From: Cryoendolithus antarcticus
Lineage: Eukaryota; Ascomycota; Dothideomycetes; Cladosporiales; Cladosporiaceae
Reading direction: 5' to 3'
Length of the DNA stretch: 64,000 nucleotides
Assembly: GCA_002077065.1 (NCBI GenBank)
Contig: NAJO01000003.1
Span: 558,001-622,000 of the forward strand
Positions 50,891 to 61,556 of the stretch are shown here, piece after piece; position 1 is the stretch's first letter, and the number at the start of each line of letters is the position of its first letter. The notes under the pieces were generated by a model, which was given only the letters and a program-made list of their open reading frames with translations, had not been told where the DNA came from and made no database searches. The position numbers and the translations under genes were made by a program.

Positions 50891-51271
50891 ATGCATCCCA
50901 CACCACCCCTCGCCCGCGCGATCCGCCGCCTGGCACTCACCACGAAGCAAGCCGGGAAAGACTACTATAAGGGCACTGGTACAGGCTCAATGGGATCCCA
51001 CACCAAGGACGGAAAGTACCGGCTCGACTACAACAAGATTCGAACGTACAAGGTGCCTGAAGGATTGGACCAGTTTACTGTGAGTTCCCTTAAAGTCATA
51101 CTATCGCCCGTAATTTGGACTGATGAAAGATTGTAACAGTTGACGCCCTTCGTGACGATGAAGATCGAGAAGCGCAGGGACAGCTTCGCAGAGACCGCCA
51201 CCAACAGTGCTACGGATGGCGAGGCTTACCTCGCCAAGTGGAAGGAGGAGGGAGGGCCGAGATGGGAGTGA
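50891..51271 (+). CDS. MRPL27: mitochondrial large-subunit ribosomal protein mL41 (MRPL27)
   Basis: The model join(50891..51079, 51140..51271) gives 106 aa; the 60-bp intron (GTGAGT..ACAG) joins GLDQFT to LTPFVTMKIEKRRD. After a basic N-terminus (MHPTPPLARAIRRLALTTKQ, mitochondrial targeting) come AGKDYYKGTGTGSMGSHTKDG and YRLDYNKIRTYKVPEGLDQF, the hallmark of mL41/yeast Mrpl27. It acts in the mitoribosome. It is transcribed divergently from UTP14 with about 230 bp between the starts, a pairing of cytosolic and mitochondrial ribosome genes. Confidence 0.93.
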
Positions 51272-51430
51272 GCCTGACCTGTCTCGAAATGACGGCACGA
51301 GAGGAATTAGCCGAAACTGGTCGATGCCGAACACCATACTGCGCTCTACGACTGCTGCTCTAACTATGGGATCCGCTTCGCTCGCTGCGGTATAGGTCCT
51401 GATGGGCTCAGTCTACACGTGGCGCGGACG

Positions 51431-51862
51431 TCAACCGCTGTCCCGCCCTGGACCAGACGAACCCCCCTTCTGTATCGGTGGAGACCCCGCCTCGGCTTCG
51501 GAGCTCTCGCCTTCGCCCCGAGTCCCAGAATGCGAACGATGAAACTCGCTCTGTCTCTCGACTGCAGCTCCCGCGTCTCCCGAACTGTCAGCCACTGCGG
51601 CTGCATCAGCACCGGGCAGCACGACAGTCCTCGCTGGCTGCTCGGCCATGTGTACACCATAACGCCGCATCTCAGCATCATAGAGATCTCGATCATAGTC
51701 GCCACGAACAAACTGTGCTCCGAGATGCAGGATTTGAATGTTGTTTGCGAGACCCCAGTGGCGAGCCCACTCGGCCAACTCCTCGAGAGCTTCGCGGCGG
51801 ACGGCGCGGATGCGGCGTCTGACGACGCGCTGCTGATGTGTCAGTTGAGTTGATGAAGGTGG
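51431..51862 (-). CDS. orphan helical protein (5' end unresolved)
   Basis: The minus-strand frame ending at 51431 reads HQQRVVRRRIRAVRREALEE, LAEWARHWGLANNIQILHLG, FVRGDYDRDLYDAEMRRYGVH and a Ser/Gly/Glu-rich tail. The strongly helical, charged first half looks coding. It lacks an ATG near its 5' end. The first internal Met (51778) would cut the helix. Upstream, a different frame opens with a hydrophobic segment (MRIEAAYTLLLLILLHLRHH, from about 51947). A frameshift or an unrecognised intron near 51850-51870 may connect the two as a membrane-anchored small protein. No family recognised. Confidence 0.4.
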   Translation of the reverse strand, partial: PPSSTQLTHQQRVVRRRIRAVRREALEELAEWARHWGLANNIQILHLGAQFVRGDYDRDLYDAEMRRYGVHMAEQPARTVVLPGADAAAVADSSGDAGAAVERQSEFHRSHSGTRGEGESSEAEAGSPPIQKGGSSGPGRDSG

Positions 51863-52269
51863 TGTATTCGATATGGTATGGGAAGGTATGATGTCGGAGG
51901 TGCAAGAGGATTAAGAGGAGGAGTGTGTAGGCAGCTTCGATCCTCATCCTAAAACAGATACATGTAGACATCTTTCAGCCGCTATTGACCCACGCCATAA
52001 CACAATTCACTGTCTCTCGTCCCCAGTGACGGTAGATACCACTGCTGATCCGCATCGTCGTTCATACCTAAAGTATCACATGTCCCGAGTGGATGTATGC
52101 CTGAGGCATTTCAACCGCAGCTCCGCGGTCATACCTCTCACGAGGTACAGCAGCTGTTTGTCGCGCATCCTAGATTCTCTTTCACCCAACAGATCCTCGC
52201 GATCACCCTACATAATACCTGCAGCAAGCCTGGCAATCAGTTCCTTTCGTATGCGCTGCCGACTCCAGC
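51863..52269. other. intergenic / 5' region of KGD1
   Basis: About 400 bp with the hydrophobic minus-strand frame mentioned for the neighbouring orphan, and presumably the KGD1 promoter. No other feature seen. Confidence 0.35.
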
Positions 52270-55200
52270 ATGCTACGATCACAGCTATGCCAAAGCAGTA
52301 GACGCCTCCTCGCTGGCTCCAGCGCCACGAGGAGCTTCACCAGCAGAGCTACAAATGGCGCAAACACGTCCTTGACGGCCAAGAGGAGGGCGCTGAATAT
52401 CACCACCTACCGCCACTTCTCGACACAGCTCCCTCGCAATGCTGTCGCCGCGGAAGAGACGAACAAGGGCGTTGATCCCTCAGATTCGTTCCTCCAGGGC
52501 AACTCGGCCAACTATGTCGACGAGATGTACATGATGTGGAAGCATGACCCTTCAAGCGTGCATGGGTCATGGCAGGTCTATTTCCGCAACGTCGAGAGCG
52601 GGGACATGCCCATCAGCAAGGCCTTCATCCCGCCGCCAACTTTGGTCTCGCACCCGGCGGGTGGCGTGCCCTCATACAGCGCTACGGCCAGTCTTAGCCA
52701 GTCTGCCGGCGGAGACGTGGGCAAGCACTTGAAGGTGCAGCTTCTCGTCCGCGCGTACCAAGCTCGTGGCCACCATAAGGCAAAGATCGATCCCCTAGGT
52801 ATCAAGAACGATGCGGACCTCTTCGGCTACGGCAGCCCCAAGGAGCTGGATATCAAGCGCTATGACTTCACTGAGAACGACATGGAGCATGAATTTGAGC
52901 TTGGTCCGGGTATTCTGCCGCGGTTCAAGACTGAAACGAAGAGCAAGATGACGCTGCGGGAGATTATAGACACGTGCGAGAGGCTGTATTGCGGACACTA
53001 CGGAATCGAGTACATACATATCCCTGACCGGGAGCAGTGCGACTGGCTCAGGCAACGTGTTGAGATTCCGTCACCGTACAAGTATTCTGTGGACGAGAAG
53101 CGCCGTATTCTCGACCGCATGATCTGGTCCACCTCCTTCGAGACTTTCCTGGCTACCAAGTACCCCAACGACAAGCGCTTTGGTCTTGAGGGCGGCGAGT
53201 CGCTTATTCCAGGTATGAAGGCCTTGATTGATCGCTCTGTCGACTACGGTGTCAAGGACATTGTCATTGGCATGCCGCACAGAGGTCGTCTCAACGTGCT
53301 GTCCAACGTCGTCCGCAAGCCCAACGAATCCATCTTCTCCGAGTTCGGCGGCAGTACAGAGGCTTCTGATGAGGGCAGTGGCGATGTGAAGTACCATCTC
53401 GGTATGAACTTCGAGCGTCCCACGCCTTCCGGGAAGCGCGTGCAGCTGTCTCTCGTGGCCAACCCGTCTCATCTGGAGGCTGAAGATCCCGTCGTGCTTG
53501 GCAAGACTCGTGCGATCTTGCACTTCAACAATGACGAGGAGAAGGCGACTACTGCTATGGGTGTGCTCCTCCATGGCGATGCTGCTTTCGCTGCCCAAGG
53601 TATCGTGTACGAGACCATGGGCTTTCACAACCTGCCTGCGTACCACACTGGTGGCACCATCCACATTGTCGTCAATAACCAGATCGGGTTCACCACTGAC
53701 CCGCGTTTTGCGCGCTCAACACCCTACTGCTCCGACATCGCCAAGGCTATTGACGCACCAGTGTTCCACGTCAACGGCGACGACGTCGAGGCAGTCAACT
53801 TCGTCTGCCAGCTAGCCGCTGATTGGCGTGCCGAGTTCCGCAAGGATGTTGTCATTGACATGGTCTGCTACCGCAAGCAAGGTCACAACGAGACCGACCA
53901 GCCTTCCTTCACGCAGCCGCTCATGTACAAGAAGATTAGCGAGCAAGAGGCAGCGATCGACAAGTACGTGAAACAGCTCATTGCCGAGAAGACTTTCACG
54001 ACCGAGGACATTGACGAGCACAAGAAGTGGGTGTGGAACATGCTTGAAGAGTCTTTTGCACGCTCGCGGGACTATCAGCCCACTGCCAAGGAATGGCTGA
54101 CCAGCGCGTGGAACGGGTTCAAGTCGCCCAAGGAGCTTGCCACTGAGGTTCTCCCGCATTTGCCCACCGCTGTGCCTGAAGACCAGCTCAAGTACATTGC
54201 AAAGGTCATCGGCGAGCCGCCTGCTGATGTGCAGGTACACCGCAACCTCAAGCGCATCCTGGCCAACCGCACGAAGACTGTCAGCGAGGGTAAGAACATC
54301 GACATGTCGACTGGTGAGGCTCTCGCGTTCGGCAGTCTCGTCATGGAGGGTCATCATGTGCGCGTGTCTGGTCAGGACGTGGAGCGTGGTACCTTCTCGC
54401 AACGTCATGCTGTTCTGCACGACCAGGACTCTGAGAAGACGTACACGCCATTGCAGAAGCTGGCTGATGACCAAGCCTCGTTCATCATCACCAACTCCAG
54501 CTTGTCGGAGTTCGGCACCCTCGGCTTCGAGTACGGCTATTCCCTATCATCGCCCTCTGCACTCGTCATCTGGGAAGCTCAATTCGGTGACTTTGCCAAC
54601 AATGCCCAATGCATCATCGACCAGTTCATCGCCTCCGGAGAAGTCAAGTGGCTACAGCGCTCCGGTCTCGTCGTCAACCTGCCCCACGGCTACGACGGCC
54701 AGGGTCCCGAGCACTCTTCCGGCCGCATGGAGCGCTTCCTGCAACTCTGCAACGAAGACCCTCGCATCTTCCCCAGCCCTGACAAGCTCGACCGCCAACA
54801 CCAAGACTGCAACATGCAAATCGCCTACTGCACCACACCCTCCAACAATTTCCATCTTCTACGCCGGCAAATGAACCGTCAATTCCGCAAACCCCTGATC
54901 CAATTCTTCTCCAAATCCCTCCTCCGCCACCCGCTTTCGCGCTCCCCGATAGAGGACTTCACAGGCGAAAGTCACTTCCAATGGATCATCCCCGACCCCG
55001 CCCACAACCCCGAAGCCACATTCAAACTCGCCCCCAAAGAGGAAATCGACCGCGTGATCCTCTGCACAGGCCAAGTCTTCGCCGCCCTTTTCAAACACCG
55101 CGAAGCCAACAACCTCACCACCACAGCCATAACCCGCATCGAGCAGTTGAACCCCTTCCCCTGGGCCCAGCTCCGCGACAATCTAGATTCCTACCCCAAC

Positions 55201-55443
55201 GCCAAGACGATCGTGTGGTGTCAGGAAGAGCCGTTGAACGCTGGCGCGTGGAGTTTCACGCAGCCGAGGATCGAGACTCTGCTGAATAACACGGAGCATC
55301 ATGATCGGAAGCATGTTATGTATGCAGGGCGGAATCCTAGTGCGTCTGTGGCGACGGGGTTGAAGAGTAGTCATTTGAAGGAGGAGCAGGATTTGTTGGA
55401 GATGGCTTGGAGTGTTAGGCAGGATAAGTTGAAGGGGGAGTAA
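52270..55443 (+). CDS. KGD1: 2-oxoglutarate dehydrogenase E1 component, mitochondrial
   Basis: Thiamine-diphosphate-dependent E1 of the 2-oxoglutarate dehydrogenase complex (TCA cycle, mitochondrial matrix). 1057 aa, one exon, close to the family's usual 1000-1060. The N-terminal presequence ([20 protein letters not shown]) is basic and hydroxylated. E1 blocks follow in order: [37 protein letters not shown], the ThDP/active-site region [31 protein letters not shown] and [11 protein letters not shown]. Later blocks are [55 protein letters not shown] and the C-terminal [12 protein letters not shown]. Codon choice is more biased than in the neighbours, as expected for a highly expressed gene. 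Confidence 0.98.
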   Translation: MLRSQLCQSSRRLLAGSSATRSFTSRATNGANTSLTAKRRALNITTYRHFSTQLPRNAVAAEETNKGVDPSDSFLQGNSANYVDEMYMMWKHDPSSVHGSWQVYFRNVESGDMPISKAFIPPPTLVSHPAGGVPSYSATASLSQSAGGDVGKHLKVQLLVRAYQARGHHKAKIDPLGIKNDADLFGYGSPKELDIKRYDFTENDMEHEFELGPGILPRFKTETKSKMTLREIIDTCERLYCGHYGIEYIHIPDREQCDWLRQRVEIPSPYKYSVDEKRRILDRMIWSTSFETFLATKYPNDKRFGLEGGESLIPGMKALIDRSVDYGVKDIVIGMPHRGRLNVLSNVVRKPNESIFSEFGGSTEASDEGSGDVKYHLGMNFERPTPSGKRVQLSLVANPSHLEAEDPVVLGKTRAILHFNNDEEKATTAMGVLLHGDAAFAAQGIVYETMGFHNLPAYHTGGTIHIVVNNQIGFTTDPRFARSTPYCSDIAKAIDAPVFHVNGDDVEAVNFVCQLAADWRAEFRKDVVIDMVCYRKQGHNETDQPSFTQPLMYKKISEQEAAIDKYVKQLIAEKTFTTEDIDEHKKWVWNMLEESFARSRDYQPTAKEWLTSAWNGFKSPKELATEVLPHLPTAVPEDQLKYIAKVIGEPPADVQVHRNLKRILANRTKTVSEGKNIDMSTGEALAFGSLVMEGHHVRVSGQDVERGTFSQRHAVLHDQDSEKTYTPLQKLADDQASFIITNSSLSEFGTLGFEYGYSLSSPSALVIWEAQFGDFANNAQCIIDQFIASGEVKWLQRSGLVVNLPHGYDGQGPEHSSGRMERFLQLCNEDPRIFPSPDKLDRQHQDCNMQIAYCTTPSNNFHLLRRQMNRQFRKPLIQFFSKSLLRHPLSRSPIEDFTGESHFQWIIPDPAHNPEATFKLAPKEEIDRVILCTGQVFAALFKHREANNLTTTAITRIEQLNPFPWAQLRDNLDSYPNAKTIVWCQEEPLNAGAWSFTQPRIETLLNNTEHHDRKHVMYAGRNPSASVATGLKSSHLKEEQDLLEMAWSVRQDKLKGE

Positions 55444-57029
55444 ATTGGATGGGGGAGGAAGGGGTGGGATGAGGGAGGGGATTGTACAGATGACAGGTTT
55501 GTGAGTAGGTACTGTAGCGCTTTAGAATTGCATGTTTGCTTGCTACCTTACGTTTACCGTGATGCCCTTCTGTCTCGTGCCTCAGGCTTCCACAGTTGCA
55601 TACCTGAGAGCCTCGGGTAAAGAGGTGCGGAGTACTTGCAGGCAAGCTCTGATTGGAAAGGGCAAGTGCTCACTTCACCTCATACACATACTCTTTCTCC
55701 TGCAGATCGCGCCTGCCATCAGTTGCATTGGCGAACTCATGTTCGTTGGACTTGGATAGTATCAATGTATCCAACAAGTATTACCGATGGTATTTCGAGC
55801 AGCCCCCACGTTGGAGCATCCCACGCCTCTCTGGTATCGCGCTATCTCGCAACTTCTGCGGCGAACGGGCATCACGGTGGAACACGGTGGGTCGCCAGAG
55901 TGGGTAATAGCAATTTCTTCATTTCGTTGGGATTTCCATCAAGCCGTAAATCCTCTATGCTCGAAGAACAAGTCGCTCTGAGACAAAGAGAGATGCACGT
56001 AAGATCGAACTCGGAGTTCAATCGGCGAACCAACCTTCCAGCCTTCTTGAGCTTGAGACGCTTCTGCAGCTGCAGCCCTACGAGAAACTGGCTCGGGCAA
56101 TTCACCGGCAGTCATCTTGGAAGCCGAAGCCTTCCACGGCGCGAACCGATATGGGTCTTCGGTAACGAATCGAAGCAATGAGACCGATCTGCTTTGCATG
56201 GGGGCCATGCTAGTGCGTCGGCGATGATCCACATGCGGCTGAAAGCGTTGACGTCTGCCACGATGCTCGAAAGTCATCAAACGACAATCAAGCTTCTATG
56301 TCGATATGAACAGTCATTTGCGAGTTCAGGGAATGCTGACATGCTGCGCATAACACTCTTTCTACGACACCAAGTCACTGGTGTGACATGCCATGCATGC
56401 AAGTGACCGGTGATGTTGTCCACGTCGGGCAAAGTCGGATCCCATTTACCCGCATGGACGTCAGATGCTCTCAGCGCCGAACACAGACCACTACACGCCC
56501 GTATCTGCTCTGAAATTTCTCAACAGGAAAGGCAAGCAAACGAACACCACTACGCAGTCGCCTCATGCACTCGATGCTCACCTGATTGGCATCATGTCGC
56601 GGAACATAATGTCCATGGGAGTTGCTATGGCGTGAGTAAACCATCTTCTTGACATCACGTTCGACTTGGAATGGCACCTCTTCGACTATATATGCACTTC
56701 ATATCATCATCCATGCGTACGGGACCCACCACCAGTGGGTCTGCGCACCGGCTCGCCGCCACAAGAGCGGAAGCCGGTAGAAGTACCGAAGTACCAATCG
56801 CTTCACAGCATCACAACCTCGTGCAAGAGCACCGACCTCCGCGTCAGAATCCGGTCTTTCGCCGGAGAGCACCAGCAATTTTCTCGCTCACAGAAGCTCT
56901 CTCACCTTTCCCGTGACACAGCTTGCCATTGACACTTCTCGTCTCCACTCATCACAAACCAAACCTCAGCCGTCGACTTCATTGTACCTCATCACCACCG
57001 CAGTCTCTACCCACATCACATCACTCGAA
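55444..57029. other. longest gene-free stretch (1.6 kb)
   Basis: Between KGD1 and ATP9. Frames up to 181 aa exist on both strands, but none shows a domain, a consistent codon pattern or clear splice structure. I see no transposon, repeat or tRNA. The right end must hold the ATP9 promoter and 5' UTR (pyrimidine-rich, with many CTC/CAC). A small or non-coding gene cannot be excluded. Confidence 0.4.
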
Positions 57030-57788
57030 ATGTCTTCCTCTCTTCGTGTTGCTGCGCCCAAGATGGCCTCGGTGGCTGCCCAGAGCTCGATGAAGGTCGC
57101 TCGTCCGGCTTTCCAGGCCGCACAGGTGCAGAAGTTTGCCCGTGGGTTCTCCGGTAAGTCTGAACGAGCTCAATGGAGCTCCAGAGGTGGTAGAGGACAT
57201 ACATCGCTGGCAACGATGGCGAGGAGTAGCTCCAAGGGGCAGAGGAAGAGCTTTCTAGACCCCCGAGCGCCGCTTGAGCAAAGCAAGAGCTCGCTTGTCC
57301 GTTTATTGCTCCGCCCAGCATCTCATCGCCATGCTATCCACAGCTGGCGCGCACTCAGGCAGTATCCGAGCGCTTGCTAACCTCCATTTCTAGCCGCATC
57401 CCGCCAAACCGCCTTCGCTCCCATGAAGCGCTCCACCAACCTCCTCTCCGCAACCCGCTCTCCCATCGCCAAGCGCGCATACTCCTCCGAGATGGCTAAT
57501 GCCCTCGTCCAAGTCTCGCAAAACATCGGCATGGGCTCCGCTGCCATCGGTCTCGCCGGTGCTGGTGTCGGTATTGGTCTCGTCTTCGCTGCGCTCATCA
57601 ACGCCACTGCGCGCAACCCATCGCTCCGCGGCCAGCTCTTCTCCTACGCCATCCTCGGGTTCGCTTTCGTGGAGGCCATCGGTGTATGTACCCCTGATTG
57701 TGCGCTTGATCTCTGGCAGTCAACACGTACTAACAGATCTTCCCAGCTCTTCGATCTCATGGTCGCCATGATGGCCAAGTTCTTGTAG
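57030..57788 (+). CDS. ATP9: ATP synthase subunit 9 (proteolipid c), nuclear-encoded precursor
   Basis: Subunit c of the mitochondrial F1Fo ATP synthase, which forms the proton-driven rotor ring. The model join(57030..57153, 57394..57683, 57747..57788) gives 151 aa (Neurospora precursor 147). Exon 1 and the start of exon 2 encode a long basic presequence ([15 protein letters not shown] ... [20 protein letters not shown]). The mature part has two membrane hairpin helices, [20 protein letters not shown] and [15 protein letters not shown], with the polar loop ARNPS. The proton-carrying Glu lies in F-V-E-A. The last exon supplies [13 protein letters not shown]. Intron 1 is unusually long for this window (240 bp); intron 2 is 63 bp. 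Both restore phase. Confidence 0.97.
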
Positions 57789-58523
57789 ATCATCCGCCCT
57801 CATTCACCCACCTCAACACTAAGAAAGCACTGGAAAGAGTGAAATATCTGATAGACGCATGGAAAGGTGTACAAACAGTATTCCCTCGTGGGATGATGGA
57901 CTACAGAAGAGCGGCATCAAACATTGCATCGCGGGAGTGGGATTGTTGCTCTCGACTCTAGCGGACCATAGACTATACAATAGAGGATACACCTGTACAA
58001 TTGAGCAATATGTAAAACAAATTGTCGCCTTTTCGTGTAGGAGTGATGGTGGAGGAATCTTTGTTGCATGCTGCACTGGACTGTGAAGCACTCGTACCTC
58101 TGTACCTCGGTCTTGGCGCCTTCCGTACTTCGCGCATAGCAATACATACACTTCCATATATCTACTCTTAGTCAACCAGCTTCGTGTCTGCTCACGACAC
58201 TGCTCATAGCCACCCACTTCGATGATCGGAGCAGTCGGATACGCCGATCGAAGCATGAAGTACGAAGCCGGAGCGACTGCACGGGATGATCATGCATGCA
58301 TGCCTTGTGGCAGTGCAACCACGGCTTGAGCCTCATTGGCGTACACTGGGACAAGTATTGAAGATGTGGTTGACCGCAGATTCGAGAAGTAGTCTTGGGA
58401 GGTGAGGCGACTTGTGGTTGTGAAGTTCGTTCAAATGTATGCCTTTGCGTTTTCACACTTTGCAGCAGCGACTCTCTTCTGCAGCGTCCGTAACAGCTCA
58501 ATAATCGAATCTGCTCTGCTCCA
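57789..58523. other. intergenic region
   Basis: About 735 bp between ATP9 and the second HET gene. No supported gene, RNA or repeat. Confidence 0.4.
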
Positions 58524-60278
58524 ATGAACCTGACGCCTTGCTGGGCCACCAGTGAAAGGGTTTGCTGCCGTATCCAGATCTGCGGCAGCACCACGTACGA
58601 GTCAGATATTGGAGAAGTCCACGCCGTCATAAACGACATGGAGCCCTACGTCTACCAGACACTGCCTAATGAAGACTCAATCAGAGTGCTCACAACACTC
58701 ACAAGCACCGATGAAGCTGAGATACGCTGCTCCCTGGGCATCACAAGTCTGCAGGGTGGTGTCGAGTATGCGACTTTGTCTTACACCTGGGGCATGGATG
58801 CCGACGGCGATGCTCATTTGTGCCGCAGCATAACAGTCGATGGGCAAGCGCTACAGATCACCCAGAACTTGTATGACTGGCTTCGGCGAGTCATAGCAAC
58901 TAAGGATCTGTGCATGCCCGTCTGGATTGATGCAGTCTGCATCAATCAGGCGGACGTCGAGGAGAGAGAGACCATGGTAGCGAGGATGGCGGATATCTAC
59001 GAGGGCTCCAAGCGGTTATTTGTTTGGCTTGGCCAAGGAACTGATAGGGACGAGGATGAGAGAATCCAATGCATGCTCGAGTGCATGGGTGAAAACCGCC
59101 ACTGGCATTACAGGAAGCATGCCGTTACCACGAGAGGAGGTGGCGTATCGGTGTTGTGCTTGGCGCGTGCAGCATTCGACGCTACCGATGCTACGAATCG
59201 ATTTCACAGCCGGAAGGGAAACAAAACACCGTTACCTTCGCGGCTTTTGCCGGACTCTTTACGCGTACTCTTCAACGCTGATGACCTCGCCATCGCTGTC
59301 CAAGAGATCAACAGACTCATGGAATTGATAACCAACCGCCGTTACTGGACTCGCCGTTGGATCATTCAAGAGCACGCCCTCGATGACGACAAGGACGAGG
59401 TCATCTTGATGTGGGGTCCTGCTGCAGGGGCATACATTCGTACCTTCACGCTCGCAGCCGCTACCTTAACGAACCCGGCGTGGCGAGACATAGACCGAGT
59501 GTTTCACGCGTCGGTATACAGCGAGGCTACTGGGTTTGAATGGTCGAAAAGATTGGATCAAATCATAGGCGTGCTTGGTTTCAGTGGTTGGGCGCCCGCA
59601 ATGGGAAAATATGGCCACACCATCCCTCCGGACGAGATATTGTCAATGGTGACCTACTTCGCCCACGACTTCCAGTGTTCGGATCCTAGGGACATTGTCT
59701 ATGCGCTGCAGAGTCTCGGGCCACGCAGGGGTCTTCGACCAGACTACAGCATGACGGCAGCGGAAGTTTTCGCCGCCTCCTGCGCTGACAAGTTGAATGT
59801 TGGCAGGTCTGTTCAGGCGTTTCTGTACAGTGCGACAATGCACAAGGACGTCGACGAGCTGACCGCTGCTCTCCCATCGTGGTGCCCCGACCTCCGCCAG
59901 AAACCTTCTGGTCTAGGAGATTCAGGACCACTTGGACCGTGTCGGGTACTGGCAGGCAACGTTCTCGCTTGTACGCTTATCTTTCATGGTGTGCTAGAAA
60001 GCACTAACACGGTCGCCGAGGCTGCAGAAGGCGAAGCAGCGAGCGCAAATTGTCCACCCGCGCTCGAGACCATGAATCTTGAGCGTCTCATCGGGAAACA
60101 GACGCAGATCGGCGATCTGGTCTGTGGTTTCAGTCGAGATGAATATGATGATCTGAAAGTCATTCTGCGCAGGAACGGTGCCCAGCTTCCGGATGTGCGC
60201 TTAATAGCCTCAGGCTGGTTTCACATCCCATCATGGCGTCTGAATCAGCATCCCTTGATAGTCCTGAGCATCCACTGA
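58524..60278 (+). CDS. heterokaryon-incompatibility (HET) domain protein 2
   Basis: 584-aa intronless HET-domain protein. Signature blocks are YATLSYTWG near residue 95, MPVWIDAVCINQADVEERETMVARM near residue 133 and a degenerate third block RYWTRRWIIQEHAL near residue 275. Between them ADIYEGSKRLFVWLG is typical. The second half contains DPRDIVYALQSLGPRRGLRPDY, the usual post-HET segment, then VFAASCAD, and ends without a further domain. Its probable role is non-self recognition or cell death after hyphal fusion. The first ATG is at 58524; an alternative in-frame start at 58638 (MEPYVYQTLPNEDSIRV) would place the HET domain nearer the N-terminus, as in most relatives, and may be the true one. 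It is convergent with COQ3 (24 bp between stops). Confidence 0.88.
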   Translation: MNLTPCWATSERVCCRIQICGSTTYESDIGEVHAVINDMEPYVYQTLPNEDSIRVLTTLTSTDEAEIRCSLGITSLQGGVEYATLSYTWGMDADGDAHLCRSITVDGQALQITQNLYDWLRRVIATKDLCMPVWIDAVCINQADVEERETMVARMADIYEGSKRLFVWLGQGTDRDEDERIQCMLECMGENRHWHYRKHAVTTRGGGVSVLCLARAAFDATDATNRFHSRKGNKTPLPSRLLPDSLRVLFNADDLAIAVQEINRLMELITNRRYWTRRWIIQEHALDDDKDEVILMWGPAAGAYIRTFTLAAATLTNPAWRDIDRVFHASVYSEATGFEWSKRLDQIIGVLGFSGWAPAMGKYGHTIPPDEILSMVTYFAHDFQCSDPRDIVYALQSLGPRRGLRPDYSMTAAEVFAASCADKLNVGRSVQAFLYSATMHKDVDELTAALPSWCPDLRQKPSGLGDSGPLGPCRVLAGNVLACTLIFHGVLESTNTVAEAAEGEAASANCPPALETMNLERLIGKQTQIGDLVCGFSRDEYDDLKVILRRNGAQLPDVRLIASGWFHIPSWRLNQHPLIVLSIH

Positions 60279-60302
60279 ACTGGCCGGCGTTCAAGAACGC
60301 CT

Positions 60303-61241
60303 TCAATGAGCGGCACTCTTCCTCACACCGAAGAAGTAGTTTCCCCACTCCTCACTCCCCTTCACCTCCTTCCACCCCAGTCCAGGCACATACACAACAC
60401 CCATGACCTGCCACCCAATACCATCAGCATCCAGCTCCGCCTCCTTCTTCGCCCAACTTCGCATCTCAGTCGGCTGAATGTACTGGCTCCACTCATGCGT
60501 GCCCCTCGGCACCATCCTCAACACCTCCTCAGCCATGAACTTCGTCGTGAACCACGATACTGATGTCCGCGCGATCGTTGAGCCGATCAGCCAGCCTCCG
60601 GGTTTGATGTGTTGGAGTATATTCGAGAGGAAGGGTGAGGGTTGCTGGATGTGCTCGATGACTTCGAAGAGTGACACGATGTCGAAGCCTTCAGAGGGTG
60701 AGGTGGGAAGAGGGAGTTCTTCGATAGAATGATTGCGGTAGGTTAGACGTCCTGGCTCGAGTAGGAGAGGATCAACTCGTTGATGTTGCTTTGCTACTGA
60801 GATGACTTCGGGTGTTGGGTCTACGGCTATCACAGATTTTGTGGATGCTAGACGAGCCGCAGACTCTGCGAATATGCCACCCCCGCAACCGATGTCCAAG
60901 TACTTCCGCTGTGTCGTGTGCTCGCCGCCATGTGTAGCCAAGCATCGATTTATGAACTGGTGGCGGAGCGGGTTCATGAGATGCAATAATCTACTCGAGC
61001 CGTGCGGATCCCACCATTCTGACGCAAGGGTGTTGAAGTGTGACACCTCTGTTGCGTTCACAGAGCTTTGCGGTGCTGTGGTGCTCTCCGTGGCATAGCT
61101 GCGTGTCGTCTGAACATGGCCGAGTCTCGTCGCGGCAGTGGCAAGCCTGGGGGTTGCGCTCTGCAGACGGCTCTGCGCGACGATGAGGCTTCGTATGGAT
61201 GCCGGCAGTGCCAGTAGTGACGAGGGCGATGAGTGTGGCAT
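60303..61241 (-). CDS. COQ3: ubiquinone biosynthesis O-methyltransferase, mitochondrial
   Basis: SAM-dependent enzyme performing both O-methylations of coenzyme Q biosynthesis on the matrix face of the inner membrane. 312 aa, intronless. The presequence (MPHSSPSSLLALPASIRSLI ... RSYA) is mitochondrial. Family blocks are EVSHFNTLASEWWDPHGSSR, LLHLMNPLR and motif I KYLDIGCGGGIFAE. Acidic strand VIAVDPTPEVI, DIVSLFEVIEHIQQP and IKPGGWLIGSTIARTSVSW follow. The C-terminus GVVYVPGLGWKEVKGSEEWG NYFF is characteristic of Coq3. Length fits. Confidence 0.96.
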   Translation of the reverse strand: MPHSSPSSLLALPASIRSLIVAQSRLQSATPRLATAATRLGHVQTTRSYATESTTAPQSSVNATEVSHFNTLASEWWDPHGSSRLLHLMNPLRHQFINRCLATHGGEHTTQRKYLDIGCGGGIFAESAARLASTKSVIAVDPTPEVISVAKQHQRVDPLLLEPGRLTYRNHSIEELPLPTSPSEGFDIVSLFEVIEHIQQPSPFLSNILQHIKPGGWLIGSTIARTSVSWFTTKFMAEEVLRMVPRGTHEWSQYIQPTEMRSWAKKEAELDADGIGWQVMGVVYVPGLGWKEVKGSEEWGNYFFGVRKSAAH

Positions 61242-61556
61242 CGTGCTCTAATTTAGAGGGGATGGCTGGAATGTATGCTTGACTGTAATCGCACTACATT
61301 GGCATCCATGAAGGTGAAGTCCAAGGAAGTGTCCTGTAAAGTGCCGCTCCCGCCGTCCAGAGTCGGAGAGTCCGACAGCTTCGACAACAGCAGTCGAATG
61401 TGGAGTACATGCTGTGTGTCAATGAATTCGGAAGCTTTATCTTCTGAGTCACGAAACGATAAGGGTAAGGTAGGTAAGTAGTCCTTCAGTGGTCCTGCAA
61501 CTACTGCTCTAAGGTATAATTGTATCTCGTCTCCTACACCTTACCTGCACGCCAAC
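61242..61556. other. divergent intergenic region
   Basis: 315 bp shared by the divergent COQ3 and cytochrome P450 genes, presumably containing both promoters. A TATA-like GTATAAT lies near 61513, about 40 bp before the P450 ATG. Confidence 0.4.

Noticed and set aside
54137..54874. 245-aa Ser/Thr-rich open frame within KGD1
   Set aside because: Out-of-frame shadow of the highly codon-biased KGD1 gene.
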